Below are positions 52,840-62,690 of a stretch of DNA of 64,000 nucleotides, piece after piece (within the stretch, counting starts at the first letter, position 1; each line of letters begins with the position of its first letter). Origin of the DNA: Roseiarcus sp963737365 (lineage in GTDB: Bacteria > Pseudomonadota > Alphaproteobacteria > Rhizobiales > Beijerinckiaceae); contig CAVTSD010000009.1 of assembly GCA_963737365.1 (NCBI GenBank), positions 62,001 to 126,000 of the forward strand, in the 5' to 3' direction. A program made the position numbers and the translations under genes. The notes under the pieces are model-generated. The model was not told where the DNA came from and made no database searches. It saw only the letters and a program-made list of their open reading frames with translations.

Positions 52840-54159
52840 CTATGAGGTCGCGCCGGGCCGTTCAATGGCCCGGGCAGGGTGTTTTGTTTTCGCCCCAGCG
52901 GCCGTGATTGCGTCCTCGACGAGGCGTGTCAGCGTCTCCGGTTCCTCTGGGAAACCCGCTTGGATCCACAGCGCTGTGAGGGCGCGTAGCGCCCGCCCTA
53001 GAGGGCGCGCTGGAGACACCCCATGGGTGATCAGGTCCGTGCCACTGAAGGGGAGCTTGGGTTCGGGCGTATCCTTGAGAAATCGGTCGGCGGTCGCGAA
53101 GGCGTCTTCCGACGGGCACGTTCCGCACTCGGCCTCGGCGAGCATAAATGCATCGCGCGTGGCCTCGCAGCCGCTGTTGAACAGGAGGGTTCTCAGGCCA
53201 TGGAACGAGGGGGGGATAACAATTCCATGCAATCGGACCAACGCCGCGACGGTGGATCTCAGCCGGTCGAATTCGGCGTTGGCAAGACGCAGTCGGTCGT
53301 GCAGCCGTTCCGCGTCTTCCGGGATCGCAACGCTAAGTGCGGCCAGCCGCAGGAGGACGTTGGGCTTGAGTTCACGCTTGGCTTCGATTGCGATTAGGCG
53401 GCTAAGACGCCTTGGATAGCCGAAACTGCCAAGAATTGGCTCAAGAAAGCCGTTATCGCTCATCGTCTGCGCGACGTCGGCTGCGCGCGGCGCACCGAGC
53501 AGTTTCAGGAATTCGACCCGGACGCGTTCGCGCGAGAGTCGCGCCAGTCCATCGCGCCCACGGATTGTCGCAGATAGACCGTCGGAGTCGAACTCGCTTG
53601 CTGCGAAGCGGGCCGAAAAGCGAAAAAAACGCAGAATGCGTAAATAATCTTCGCGAATTCTCGCGTCTGCTTCGCCGATGAAGCGCACCCGTCCCGCGCT
53701 GAGGTCCTCGATGCCGCCAACATAATCATAGACCGTTCCGTCGCTGTCCAGAGAGAGCGCGTTGATGGTAAAATCACGTCGCCGGGCATCGGCGACGAAG
53801 TCGCGTCCGAACGCCACTTTTGCCCGTCGCCCATCGGTCTCGACGTCCTCACGGAGCGTCGTTGTCTCGATCGGATGCCCATCGACGACGATGGTTACCG
53901 TGCCATGCGCAACGCCGGTCAGAGCCACCTTAAACCCCGCATCTCGCGAGCGACGGACAACGATGTCAGTCGTAGCGGTTGTCGTCAGGTCGAAGTCGAC
54001 CACGGGTTCGCCTAGCGCAAGATCCCGCACTGCACCGCCGACAAGACGGGTCTCCTCGCCCTTGCCGTTGAGCACCTCCAGCGCTCGGGCGAGCGGCCCT
54101 CGTTTGAGGAGCGCCCGATCCTTAAGCCTTCCGTTCGCAAGACCGGGAAGGGCGGTCAT
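52840..54159 (-). CDS. cca: CCA tRNA nucleotidyltransferase
   Basis: Adds or repairs the 3' CCA of tRNAs; some class II members are poly(A) polymerases, but the context and motifs fit CCA addition. The protein has 439 residues. The nucleotidyl-transfer motif is LVGGAVRDLALGEPVVDFDL (residues 39-58) with the DxD. The base-template helix is in RRRDFTINALSLD and EDYLRILRFFRFSARF. The ATG at 54159 overlaps the DUF6111 stop (ATGA), so it is the last gene of a tightly coupled four-gene operon. It is convergent with rne. Confidence 0.93.
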   Translation of the reverse strand: MTALPGLANGRLKDRALLKRGPLARALEVLNGKGEETRLVGGAVRDLALGEPVVDFDLTTTATTDIVVRRSRDAGFKVALTGVAHGTVTIVVDGHPIETTTLREDVETDGRRAKVAFGRDFVADARRRDFTINALSLDSDGTVYDYVGGIEDLSAGRVRFIGEADARIREDYLRILRFFRFSARFAASEFDSDGLSATIRGRDGLARLSRERVRVEFLKLLGAPRAADVAQTMSDNGFLEPILGSFGYPRRLSRLIAIEAKRELKPNVLLRLAALSVAIPEDAERLHDRLRLANAEFDRLRSTVAALVRLHGIVIPPSFHGLRTLLFNSGCEATRDAFMLAEAECGTCPSEDAFATADRFLKDTPEPKLPFSGTDLITHGVSPARPLGRALRALTALWIQAGFPEEPETLTRLVEDAITAAGAKTKHPARAIERPGATS

Positions 54160-54416
54160 TCGAAGCGTCCCGGGACAAGCACGCCGTCTTCGACATGCGC
54201 TGGCAAATATACACCGCGACCTCGAGGCGCGAGGGCGTTGATGGCGGCAAGGCCAAACAGCGCTGCCCCCAAGCCAACGAGCGCCATTATCGAAACGCGC
54301 CCTCGCGTCCAGTGTTCGATCTCAAGCGGGAAGCGGGCGCGCAAGGCGAGATAAACTGCATAAACTGCGAAGGGGCTTAGAAAGAGCAAAACCAATTCGA
54401 GGACTGCCCTGCTCAT
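54156..54416 (-). CDS. DUF6111-like small membrane protein
   Basis: An 86-residue protein from ATG 54416, which overlaps the NUDIX gene stop (ATGA), as its own stop overlaps cca. It has two membrane helices: VLELVLLFLSPFAVYAVYLA (about 4-23) and SIMALVGLGAALFGLAAINA (about 42-61). The polar tail, with YLPAHVEDGVLVPGRF, is the recognisable DUF6111 ending. Its place between NUDIX and cca is conserved in alphaproteobacteria. The function is unknown. Confidence 0.85.
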   Translation of the reverse strand: MSRAVLELVLLFLSPFAVYAVYLALRARFPLEIEHWTRGRVSIMALVGLGAALFGLAAINALAPRGRGVYLPAHVEDGVLVPGRFE

Positions 54417-55087
54417 CAGGAGAATAGCTTTTCGTAGAGATTTCGTAAGATGCCCGCGGTTGCGCCCCAAATATACCGCCTCTCATGGAGTATCGCATAA
54501 TATCTACGCCGCTGTCCCTCCAATTCCCGATCCTCGAGGCGATGGTTAGTCGCATCCATCAGAAAAGCGAACGGTGTCTCGAAGACCTCGTCGACCTCGA
54601 GCTTATTAATCGTGAGCGCGAACGACGGCTCTACCAACGCGACCAGGGGCGCGATGCGAAATCCAGTACCGGTAAAAAATGGATCAAGCCAACCGAGCGG
54701 CTCGATAAATCGCGCTTGGAGCCCAATTTCTTCCTGCGCCTCCCGCAACGCGGCGTCGTATAGAGTTTCGTCCAGATCAGTCTTGCCGCCAGGAAAGGCT
54801 ACCTGGCCCGAGTGGGCGCGCAAGTCGGAGGCTCGCAGCGTCAAGAGAACGGTGAGGCCATCCGGCCGGTCAATGATCGGCAAAAGAACGGCAGCGGCGC
54901 GCCGTGGCGCGAGCAGAGCTATCTCCTTCAGCCGCCCATCGGGAGCGCTGCTTGGATCGGCATGCTCCAGGTCGGCCACGGTTAGCGATGGCCTAAGCTT
55001 TTGCTGTGTACGAGCGCGCAGGAAGGCTGCAGTTGGAGCGGGAACGGGGTCGGTATTCAAAGCCCCTCGATCTCGCTCACCAGGCAT
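54416..55087 (-). CDS. NUDIX hydrolase, CoA-pyrophosphatase type
   Basis: Probably hydrolyses coenzyme A or acyl-CoA to phosphopantetheine and 3',5'-ADP. The 223-residue protein shows the UPF0035 signature TLRASDLRAHSGQVAFPGG followed by the complete NUDIX box, GKTDLDETLYDAALREAQEE plus IGL (about residues 110-132). The ATG at 55087 lies inside the end of the DUF1285 gene; a TTG at 55108 would add seven residues. Member of the DUF1285-NUDIX-DUF6111-cca operon. Confidence 0.88.
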   Translation of the reverse strand: MPGERDRGALNTDPVPAPTAAFLRARTQQKLRPSLTVADLEHADPSSAPDGRLKEIALLAPRRAAAVLLPIIDRPDGLTVLLTLRASDLRAHSGQVAFPGGKTDLDETLYDAALREAQEEIGLQARFIEPLGWLDPFFTGTGFRIAPLVALVEPSFALTINKLEVDEVFETPFAFLMDATNHRLEDRELEGQRRRYYAILHERRYIWGATAGILRNLYEKLFS

Positions 55088-55680
55088 ATCGGGAAGAAAA
55101 CACCGCAAGAGCGCACGCCGAACCAGTCCTGGGTCGCAATGCGCTCCCTCTGGCTAGGCACAACAAGGTCATAGAACAACGCCCGTTTGATCAGAGCCCA
55201 AAGATCGCCCCGCACCTTAACATAAGGCCTTAGACCCTCCGAGGCACCGCGTTCGAACCGAAGTGGGTGTTCGGAATCGACCGTTACTAAGTCTTCGACA
55301 TTGGTCCGAAAAATCAGCCGTGGCTCGTTCGCTTCGTCATCGATGCGCATCTCGACCGCGAGGAATGGCGCGTCGTCAACCCTGATCCCGACCTTCTCGA
55401 CCGGCGTCACAAGAACATAACGGTCAGCTTCCTTGCGCAGAACCGATGCGAATAGCTGCACGAGTGGGAGCCGCCCAATCGGCGAGCCACAATAAAACCA
55501 TGTTCCATCGGCAGCGATGCGCATGTCGATATCGCCGCAGTCCGGCGGAGTCCAGGAAGGCGACGCACCCCCGCCGCGCAAGCGCCCGGTCGCCGTCTGG
55601 CTGAGCCCTCGCAGCGCGCCTTCTGGGGTACGCCTGGGCTCCGCGTTGCCCTCGCGCTTCTTTGGGGGCAAATCTGGCAT
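55057..55680 (-). CDS. DUF1285 domain protein
   Basis: A 207-residue soluble protein, first gene of the operon with NUDIX, DUF6111 and cca. The first 45 residues are polar and Pro/Gly-rich and probably disordered. DUF1285 begins near DMRIAADGTWFYCGSPIGRL (about 51-70) and includes YVLVTPVEKVGIRVDDAPFL and RGDLWALIKRALFYDLV. The domain's structure is known to be a beta-rich fold, but no role has been established. The ATG at 55680 lies 102 bases from the divergent MoxR gene. Confidence 0.87.
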   Translation of the reverse strand: MPDLPPKKREGNAEPRRTPEGALRGLSQTATGRLRGGGASPSWTPPDCGDIDMRIAADGTWFYCGSPIGRLPLVQLFASVLRKEADRYVLVTPVEKVGIRVDDAPFLAVEMRIDDEANEPRLIFRTNVEDLVTVDSEHPLRFERGASEGLRPYVKVRGDLWALIKRALFYDLVVPSQRERIATQDWFGVRSCGVFFPICLVSEIEGL

Positions 55681-55782
55681 GTGTATATTCGAGCCTTGCG
55701 CCGAAACGACGAGTGCTCAATCTAGTGCGCCTGAAGACAAAACAAAACACTAGGCCATCTGGATCGCGCGAAGGGTGATTTG

Positions 55783-56784
55783 ATGAACGTGACCAACATC
55801 GCCGATCCTGACCAGTTGACCCGGGACGCCGACGTAGCGCTGGAGCGTATCGCTGCGGCGCGTGCGGAGGTCGGAAATGTCATTTTCGGTCAAGGGCGCG
55901 TCGTCGACCTTGTTCTTGCAACGTTGCTCGCGGGTGGACACGGATTGTTGATCGGCGTGCCGGGGTTAGCCAAAACCAAGCTCGTCGAGACACTAGGAAT
56001 CGTTGTTGGCCTTAACGCTCTGCGGGTCCAGTTCACTCCCGATCTGATGCCGACAGACATCCTGGGTTCCGAAGTGATGGAGGAGGGTCACGACGGCAAA
56101 CGGGGCTTTCGCTTCATCAAGGGTCCTATCTTCGCCCAGTTGCTGATGGCCGACGAAATCAACCGGGCCAGCCCGCGGACCCAGTCCGCGCTGCTTCAGG
56201 CCATGCAGGAGCATCACGTCACAGTTGCGGGAATAAGATATGATTTACCTAGGCCATTTCATGTTTTGGCGACGCAGAACCCTCTAGAACAGGAAGGCGC
56301 CTATCCGCTTCCGGAGGCGCAGCTCGATCGCTTCCTCCTACAAATCGACGTCGAATACCCGGATAGATCGGCCGAACGTCGGATACTCATTGAGACAACC
56401 GGGGAGCGCGAGGCGCGTCCAAAGCCCGTGATGACTGCTGAGGATCTGACGGCGGCACAGAGGCTTGTGCGCCGGGCTCCGATTGGCGATCGCGTGGTCG
56501 AGGCGATACTTGACTTGGTACGCGCAGGCCGGCCAGGGGAGGGCGACGCGGAGTTGACCAAGGGTATCGGCTGGGGTCCCGGCCCCCGCGCTGCTCAGGC
56601 GCTCATGCTTGCGGCTCGCGCTCGCGCACTAGTCGACGGCCGCCTGTCTCCGTCCCTTGACGATATTGCCGCGTTGGCCGAACCGGCGCTAAAGCACCGC
56701 ATGGCGCTTAGCTTCGCGGCGCGCGCCGAAGGCGAGACAGTTTCGGCGGTGATCGGACGGCTTGTGGCTAAGACAATTCAATAA
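55783..56784 (+). CDS. MoxR-family AAA+ ATPase
   Basis: A chaperone-like AAA+ ATPase, 333 residues. It has Walker A IGVPGLAKTKLVETLG (about 57-72), Walker B LLMADEINRASPRTQSALLQ (about 124-143), sensor FHVLATQNPLEQEGAYPLPE and sensor 2 in the lid domain. MoxR proteins, with DUF58/VWA partners, mature or assemble other protein complexes, for example metal insertion. It is the first gene of a four-gene operon with DUF58, DUF4159 and a membrane protein. Start: ATG 55783 with AAGGG upstream. Confidence 0.92.
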   Translation: MNVTNIADPDQLTRDADVALERIAAARAEVGNVIFGQGRVVDLVLATLLAGGHGLLIGVPGLAKTKLVETLGIVVGLNALRVQFTPDLMPTDILGSEVMEEGHDGKRGFRFIKGPIFAQLLMADEINRASPRTQSALLQAMQEHHVTVAGIRYDLPRPFHVLATQNPLEQEGAYPLPEAQLDRFLLQIDVEYPDRSAERRILIETTGEREARPKPVMTAEDLTAAQRLVRRAPIGDRVVEAILDLVRAGRPGEGDAELTKGIGWGPGPRAAQALMLAARARALVDGRLSPSLDDIAALAEPALKHRMALSFAARAEGETVSAVIGRLVAKTIQ

Positions 56785-56803
56785 TGCGTCGGCCTTTGGC
56801 GAA

Positions 56804-57709
56804 ATGACACTCCCCGTATCGATCCGACGAGAGGCCGCGACACTCTCCGTCCGTCTGCCTAGCTTGGTCATCGCCGCTCGTCGCGTCGCGCAGACGGTGC
56901 GCCATGGCGTTCATGGCCGACGGCGGGCAGGCTCAGGCGAAACCTTTTGGCAATTCCGGCCCTTTCTATCCGGTGAGCCGTCGTCGCGAGTTGATTGGCG
57001 CCGCTCTGCGCGGGAAGAGCGTGCTTTTGTCCGTGAGCGGGAATGGGAAGCGGCTCACACCGTCTGGATCTGGTCTGACCGCTCACCGTCGATGCAGTTC
57101 GCGTCGAATCTTGCTCAGGCGTCTAAGGTTGACCGCGCGGTTTTGCTTGCTTTGGCTTTTGCAGATCTTTGTGTGCGTGGCGGCGAGCGCGCAGGTTTGC
57201 TTGGCCTCACCCGACCATTGGCGACGCAGGGCGTTGTCGAGCGTTTCGCCGAAGCGATCGCAACCGAAGAACGACTTCAAGGGCCGTCCCGAACCGCAGT
57301 GCCGCCCGCGCTACCTGCCGCGCCGCGCTCTATGGTTCTCCTAATCGGCGACTTTCTCTCAGAGCCCGAAGAGGTCGCGCGCTCGATGCGCGCGGTCAGC
57401 GCTCAGGGAGCAATCGGCGAACTGGTGATGATCGTTGATCCAGTCGAGGAGACCTATCCGTTCTTTGGCAATACAGAGTTTCTCCACCCTGCCGGTTCCA
57501 TGAAGATGCTCGCGCCGCGCGCGCAGAACCTGCGCGAGGCCTACCTCGCGCGACTTGCCGCCCATCGCGAAGCAATCCGAAGGATCTGCGCCAGATCGGG
57601 TTGGGGCATGAGTATCCATCGGACTGACGGGTCGCCAGCGCAACTATTGCTAGCACTGCGCATGCGTCTCTCCGCGCCTCAGTCCGGCGCGGATCTCCGG
57701 AGCCCTTAA
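56804..57709 (+). CDS. DUF58 domain protein (VWA-like)
   Basis: A 301-residue partner of MoxR. The hallmark GSGETFWQFRPFLSGEPSSR followed by VDWRRSAR (about 43-70) belongs to DUF58. A degenerate von Willebrand A fold follows, with WSDRSPSMQF (about 89-98, near the metal-site position) and MVLLIGDFLSEPEEVARSMR. No membrane span is seen. It starts at ATG 56804, 19 bases after moxR, and is followed by the DUF4159 gene after three bases. Confidence 0.9.
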   Translation: MTLPVSIRREAATLSVRLPSLVIAARRVAQTVRHGVHGRRRAGSGETFWQFRPFLSGEPSSRVDWRRSAREERAFVREREWEAAHTVWIWSDRSPSMQFASNLAQASKVDRAVLLALAFADLCVRGGERAGLLGLTRPLATQGVVERFAEAIATEERLQGPSRTAVPPALPAAPRSMVLLIGDFLSEPEEVARSMRAVSAQGAIGELVMIVDPVEETYPFFGNTEFLHPAGSMKMLAPRAQNLREAYLARLAAHREAIRRICARSGWGMSIHRTDGSPAQLLLALRMRLSAPQSGADLRSP

Positions 57710-57712
57710 GCG

Positions 57713-60499
57713 ATGCTTGGATTGCCGCTTGCCTTCGCCGCCCCTGCTGTTCTGGCGGCATTGGTCGGTCTAGTTGGGCTCTATTTCCTATTGCGCGTGA
57801 CGCCGCCTAGCCCGCGTCAGGCGACATTTCCGCCGCTGCGACTTCTCATCGGGCTCGACCCAAACGAGGCGACGCCCGCGCGCACGCCTTGGCCGATCCT
57901 GGCGCTCAGGCTCGCGATCGGCGCTCTAATTATTCTCGCCATGGCTGAGCCGTTGTGGAACAGCTTGGGGGGGCTCTCCGGGGCGGGGCCATTTTTGGTT
58001 CTGATTGATGATGGATTTGCCGCCGCGCCCGATTGGAGCAATCGCATCGATTTTGCACGGAAACGAGCAGAGTCGGCGGAACGGGCGGGTCGAATGGTCG
58101 CCGTAGGAGCCCTCTCGCAGGCTGGCGCTGACATTGCGGCGCTCGACAGATCCGGGCTCGATGGTCGTTTGCGTTCCCTCGCGCCGCTTCCCTACGCGCC
58201 GGTGCGTGCGGACGCGTTGCCGGCGATTGAGCGCTTTCTCGTCGGCGAACCAAAGACCGACATCTTGTGGATCGCAGACGGAATTGAACGTGGTGGGGCA
58301 AGCGCCTTTTCGAGAAAGCTTGCATCGATCGCCCACTCGGTGGAGGTCGTGACCGGCGGCAGTGGCGCGCTCGCGCTTGTGGGTGCTGACAACGAGGCGG
58401 GGGCCCTGAGCACCCAGCTCACCCGGTCTGATACGCGAGGGCCTGCGACAGGTTCAGTGCGGGCTCTTGATGCTCAAGGACGGGAAGTTGGCCGGGCTGC
58501 GTTCGACTTTGGAGTCAAATCGGAGGTCGACGCCCATTTCGATCTCCCGGTTGAGGTAAGAAACGACGTTACCCAAGTCGTTATCGATGGCGAACACTCG
58601 CCGGCCGCGCATTGGCTCATTGACGAACGCTCGCGGCGTCGTCGTATCGCCATTGCTTCGGGCGCAAGTGCGGACGTCGCGCAGCCTCTGCTCGCGCCCA
58701 GTTACTATCTCAAGCGCGCGTTACAACCGTTCGCCGATATTAGCGAATGGCACGATACCTCGACCGATCCGATTGTGTCGCTGCTAGACCAAAAGCCTTC
58801 GATACTTGTCCTAGCCGACATGAGTGTCGCCCAAGGCCCGGAGCTCACCGCAATAACTCAATTCCTAGACAACGGGGGCGTTCTTTTGCGCTTCGCCGGA
58901 ACTCGTCTCGCAGCCGGCGATGACACCTTAACCCCCACCGCTCTTCGTCGCGGCGGACGATTGCTCGGCGGCGCTTTGTCCTGGGAGACCCCAAAGCATA
59001 TCGCGCCGTTTGACACGGGCAGCCCATTTTTCGGCCTTGCCGCTCCGGGCGAGGTGACGGTAACCCGCCAAGTGCTTGCCGAGCCGGAGGCAGGAATCTC
59101 TCAGAAAACCTGGGCGCGTCTCGCGGACGGGACGCCGCTCGTGACCGCCCAGCGGCGAGGCAAAGGTCTCATAGTGCTTTTCCATGTGACCGCTGACACC
59201 ACTTGGTCGAATCTTCCCTTGTCGGGACTGTTCGTCGATATGCTGCGTCGGATCGTGGCGAATGCCGACGCGGCGGGTCAGGTTGACGTTGGCAATGTTA
59301 AAGACGGAGAGCATGGCATAGCGCGACCGCCTCTCCGCACCATGAATGGTTTTGGTGTTCTTGGACCGCCTCCGGCGCAAGCCGAACCGATCGGTGATGA
59401 CTTTTCCGGCGTCGGCGACGCGCTGCATCCGCCGGGCTTTTACGGAACGCCTGACTCGTTGCGGGCTGTCAACGCCTTGTCTCCCGGGGACAAGCTGGCG
59501 GCAGCTAATTATACGCCGCTTGTGGTGCATGAAGGCGCGCTTGCTATTGCACCGTCAATCGATCTTCGTGGTTGGCTCCTACCGGCGGTTCTCGTTGGGC
59601 TGATGATCGATGCCCTGGCGTCAATTTGGCTGATAGGAGGGGCCCGTTTGCGTAGCAAGGAAGTGATTGCCGTCCTTGCCATCTTCGGGATGCTTGGCAT
59701 GGCTGGCGTCCCGCATTACGCGAGAGCCGCCGAATCGCCAATGATCTCCGAACGCGATAGGGATGCGGCACTGTCGACTCGGCTTGCCTACGTCGCAACT
59801 GGCGACTCGTCCGTCGATGAGACCTCGAAGCTAGGGTTGACGGCGCTGACGCGGGTGCTAGCTGCCCGCACCTCCGCTGAGCTTGCCGATCCAGTAGCGT
59901 TGGATCCGGGGCGAGACGAACTTGCTTTCTACCCGCTCATCTATTGGCCGATTGTCGCCGGGTTGCCGCAGCCCAAGCCTGATGCGCGAACGCGTATCGC
60001 CGCCTTCATGAAGAACGGTGGCACCGTGATTTTCGATACACGCGACGCGCTGACCGCGCGATTGGGAGGGCCGCCGACGGCCGAGGCGCTCTGGCTACGG
60101 GGACTTCTCGATGGGGTGGACGTTCCAGAGCTTGAACCCGTTCCTCACGACCACGTGTTGACCAAGACCTTCTATCTTTTAGACCGCATCGTTGGTCGTA
60201 CGGCAATCGGCCAAACGTGGGTTGAGGCGCTTCCGCCGCCCGATCTGAACGACCACGCTCAACGCCCGGCCCGCGCGGGAGATAGCGTATCGCCGATCAT
60301 CATTGCCTCCGATGATCTCGCTGCCGCCTGGGCGGAAGACTCTGATGGGCGCCCTCTTTATCCGCTAATTCCAGGGGGGGCTCGGCAGCGCGAACTTGCG
60401 CTACGCAGTGGCGTCAACCTCGTTATGTACACGCTGACTGGCAATTACAAAGCCGATCAAGTCCACGCTAAGGACATCCTGGAAAGGCTGACTCGTTGA
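57713..60499 (+). CDS. DUF4159 membrane protein with BatA-like N-terminus
   Basis: A 928-residue protein. The N-terminal 90 residues have two helices, PAVLAALVGLVGLYFLLRV and WPILALRLAIGALIILAMAE, as in BatA-type proteins. A long periplasmic or cytoplasmic part (about 95-620) with VWA-like segments follows, then a membrane helix near 625-650 and another near 663-680. The C-terminal DUF4159 domain (about 715-925) contains AFYPLIYWPIVAGLPQP and GGTVIFDTRDA. These occur with MoxR and DUF58 across alphaproteobacteria. The exact job is unknown. The stop overlaps the next gene's TTG start. Confidence 0.87.
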   Translation: MLGLPLAFAAPAVLAALVGLVGLYFLLRVTPPSPRQATFPPLRLLIGLDPNEATPARTPWPILALRLAIGALIILAMAEPLWNSLGGLSGAGPFLVLIDDGFAAAPDWSNRIDFARKRAESAERAGRMVAVGALSQAGADIAALDRSGLDGRLRSLAPLPYAPVRADALPAIERFLVGEPKTDILWIADGIERGGASAFSRKLASIAHSVEVVTGGSGALALVGADNEAGALSTQLTRSDTRGPATGSVRALDAQGREVGRAAFDFGVKSEVDAHFDLPVEVRNDVTQVVIDGEHSPAAHWLIDERSRRRRIAIASGASADVAQPLLAPSYYLKRALQPFADISEWHDTSTDPIVSLLDQKPSILVLADMSVAQGPELTAITQFLDNGGVLLRFAGTRLAAGDDTLTPTALRRGGRLLGGALSWETPKHIAPFDTGSPFFGLAAPGEVTVTRQVLAEPEAGISQKTWARLADGTPLVTAQRRGKGLIVLFHVTADTTWSNLPLSGLFVDMLRRIVANADAAGQVDVGNVKDGEHGIARPPLRTMNGFGVLGPPPAQAEPIGDDFSGVGDALHPPGFYGTPDSLRAVNALSPGDKLAAANYTPLVVHEGALAIAPSIDLRGWLLPAVLVGLMIDALASIWLIGGARLRSKEVIAVLAIFGMLGMAGVPHYARAAESPMISERDRDAALSTRLAYVATGDSSVDETSKLGLTALTRVLAARTSAELADPVALDPGRDELAFYPLIYWPIVAGLPQPKPDARTRIAAFMKNGGTVIFDTRDALTARLGGPPTAEALWLRGLLDGVDVPELEPVPHDHVLTKTFYLLDRIVGRTAIGQTWVEALPPPDLNDHAQRPARAGDSVSPIIIASDDLAAAWAEDSDGRPLYPLIPGGARQRELALRSGVNLVMYTLTGNYKADQVHAKDILERLTR

Positions 60500-62619
60500 G
60501 CGTCTGGTCAATAGCTTTTTCTCCCTTCGTTCCTTGGCCAGAGATTTACGCGTTGGCGACCGCAGGTTTAGTGATCTCGGCCGCGCTTGTCTGGCGTGGC
60601 GTTCGCGGCGCTGGCTTGCGCGGGCTGAGCATCGCCCTCTTGTTGATCGCGCTGTGTGATCCCAATCTCGTTCAGGAGAACCGCCGGCCGCTCAAGGATG
60701 TTGTCGCGCTGGTCGTCGATCGTTCTGAAAGCCAGGGCGTCGGCGAGCGGCCGCAACAGACAGACAAAGCCCGCGACGAACTCGAGGCAAGGCTCAGGGG
60801 GCTTGGAGACGTCGATTTGCGGGTAGTCGAAACCTCGCGTGACGAGTCAGAAACCGAGGGGACCAAGCTTTTCGCTGCGTTGCGGGGCGTGCTCTCTGAC
60901 GTGCCTCCCGATCGGATAGGCGGCGCAATTCTAATCACCGACGGCGATGCGCACGACATTCCAGAGTTTGCTGCAGCGCTTGGGTTCAATGCGCCGTTGC
61001 ATGCGCTGATCACTGGTCACGACGGGGAGCGGCAACGGCGTATCGACCTCATTGGCGCGCCGCGCTACGGCATTGTTGGCAAAGATCAGGTCATCGAAGC
61101 GCGAATAGTTGATAGCGCCGACCTTGGCGAGCCGGTCGGTCTCACCGTGCGGCGCGACGGCGAAAATCTCGCGACGATCGAAGCCAAGGTCGGAGAGCGA
61201 ATTGAAATAAAGGCGCCGATCGACCATCCTGGCCCGAACGTAATTGAACTCGAGGTCGCGCCAGTAAGAGATGAAATTGCCGTCGATACCAATCGAGCCG
61301 TGGTTAACATCGAGGGCGTCCGCGACAAGCTCAGGGTGTTGCTTGTCTCCGGCAAGCCGCATCCGGGTGAACGAATGTGGCGCAATCTGCTGAAATCTGA
61401 CGGCAACGTCGATCTGGTGCATTTTACCATCCTGCGCCCACCCGAAAAAGGCGCCGAGAGCACGCCGATCAATGAGTTGTCGCTGATCGCCTTTCCGGTC
61501 GCTGACTTATTCGGCCGCAAGATCAAGGACTTTGATCTCATAATCTTCGATCGCTATGCCCAGCAGTCAATCCTGCCGTACGTCTACCTTGAGAATATCG
61601 CCAAATATGTGCGCGACGGCGGCGCGCTATTGATGGCGGAAGGTCCAGAGTTTTCTACTCCCGACGGACTTTATTATTCTCCGCTCGGTGACATTTCCCC
61701 CGCTGAGCCGAGCGGCAACGACGTCGAGGCCCCGTACCGCGCCCGCGTGTCGGAGGAGGGTCAGCGCCATCCGGTGACCCGGGGTTTGAGAGGCTTAGAT
61801 ACCAACAACCGCGAACCGAATTGGGGCCGGTGGTTTCGGATCGTCGGCGCGAAGCCGACGAGCGGCGTGACGGTAATGATAGGCGCGGACGACAAACCAT
61901 TGCTGGTGCTCTCACGGGTCGACAAGGGGCGCGTGGGCCTGCTGCTGACAGATCAGATGTGGCTTTGGGCGCGAGGTTATGACGGCGGCGGTCCTTATCT
62001 CGATCTATTGCGACGGCTGGCGCACTGGCTAATGAAAGAACCGGACCTAGAGGAAGAGGCTTTACGCGCCAGCGCCAAAGGCCGTGAGATCACAGTCGAG
62101 CGCCAGAGCGTAAGCGCCGAAGCGCGAGAAGCTACCCTTGTGGCGCCGGACGGCTCAAAAACCAAGCTTGACATGACACCAGACGCACCCGGCCTCAGTC
62201 GGGCGCATCTAACCGTCAGCCAGTTCGGCCTATATCGCGCTGAGGATGGCGAGCACGTCGCTTTGGTCAACGTGGGCCAGGAGAATCCGCTTGAAATGCG
62301 AGACGTTGTCTCGAGCACTGAGAAGCTGCGCCCCATCACTGAAGCGACCGGCGGCACGACGCGTCGCATCTCAAACGAGGGCGTCACGGTCATTCCAAGC
62401 GTCGTCCGATTGAATCCGACTTCGAGTTATGGCGGCGCGGATTACATTGGCGTTAAGCGGACGGGATCTACAGAATTATTGGGTGCGCGCTCCACTTCTC
62501 TGGCTTCCGGGTTCTTCGGTCTTGCTGTGCTGTTCGGTATAACAACACTCGCGTGGGTGAACGAGGGCGGGGGGCTGAGACGGTCCGGCGGCGAAGCTCG
62601 GCGAAACGAAGGCTCTTAG
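60496..62619 (+). CDS. large membrane protein with glutamine-amidotransferase/VWA-like fold, MoxR operon
   Basis: A 707-residue protein starting at TTG 60496, overlapping the previous stop (TTGA). Two N-terminal helices (IYALATAGLVISAALVWRGV and LSIALLLIALCDPNLV) and one near the C-terminus (STSLASGFFGLAVLFGITTL) anchor it. The first soluble part has a VWA-like strand and loop, VVALVVDRSESQGVGE. The middle (about 270-420) resembles the class I glutamine-amidotransferase-like fold found in such proteins, for example DLIIFDRYAQQSILPYVYLE. It is the last gene of the MoxR operon. The function is unknown; the family is recognised by context. Confidence 0.8.
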   Translation: MSVWSIAFSPFVPWPEIYALATAGLVISAALVWRGVRGAGLRGLSIALLLIALCDPNLVQENRRPLKDVVALVVDRSESQGVGERPQQTDKARDELEARLRGLGDVDLRVVETSRDESETEGTKLFAALRGVLSDVPPDRIGGAILITDGDAHDIPEFAAALGFNAPLHALITGHDGERQRRIDLIGAPRYGIVGKDQVIEARIVDSADLGEPVGLTVRRDGENLATIEAKVGERIEIKAPIDHPGPNVIELEVAPVRDEIAVDTNRAVVNIEGVRDKLRVLLVSGKPHPGERMWRNLLKSDGNVDLVHFTILRPPEKGAESTPINELSLIAFPVADLFGRKIKDFDLIIFDRYAQQSILPYVYLENIAKYVRDGGALLMAEGPEFSTPDGLYYSPLGDISPAEPSGNDVEAPYRARVSEEGQRHPVTRGLRGLDTNNREPNWGRWFRIVGAKPTSGVTVMIGADDKPLLVLSRVDKGRVGLLLTDQMWLWARGYDGGGPYLDLLRRLAHWLMKEPDLEEEALRASAKGREITVERQSVSAEAREATLVAPDGSKTKLDMTPDAPGLSRAHLTVSQFGLYRAEDGEHVALVNVGQENPLEMRDVVSSTEKLRPITEATGGTTRRISNEGVTVIPSVVRLNPTSSYGGADYIGVKRTGSTELLGARSTSLASGFFGLAVLFGITTLAWVNEGGGLRRSGGEARRNEGS

Positions 62620-62690
62620 CAGCTTTTTTGACGTTGCTGGGCGGGCGGTCCTACAGCTGCTGCGCTTAATTGCTGGTCGCCTATTAGTCA

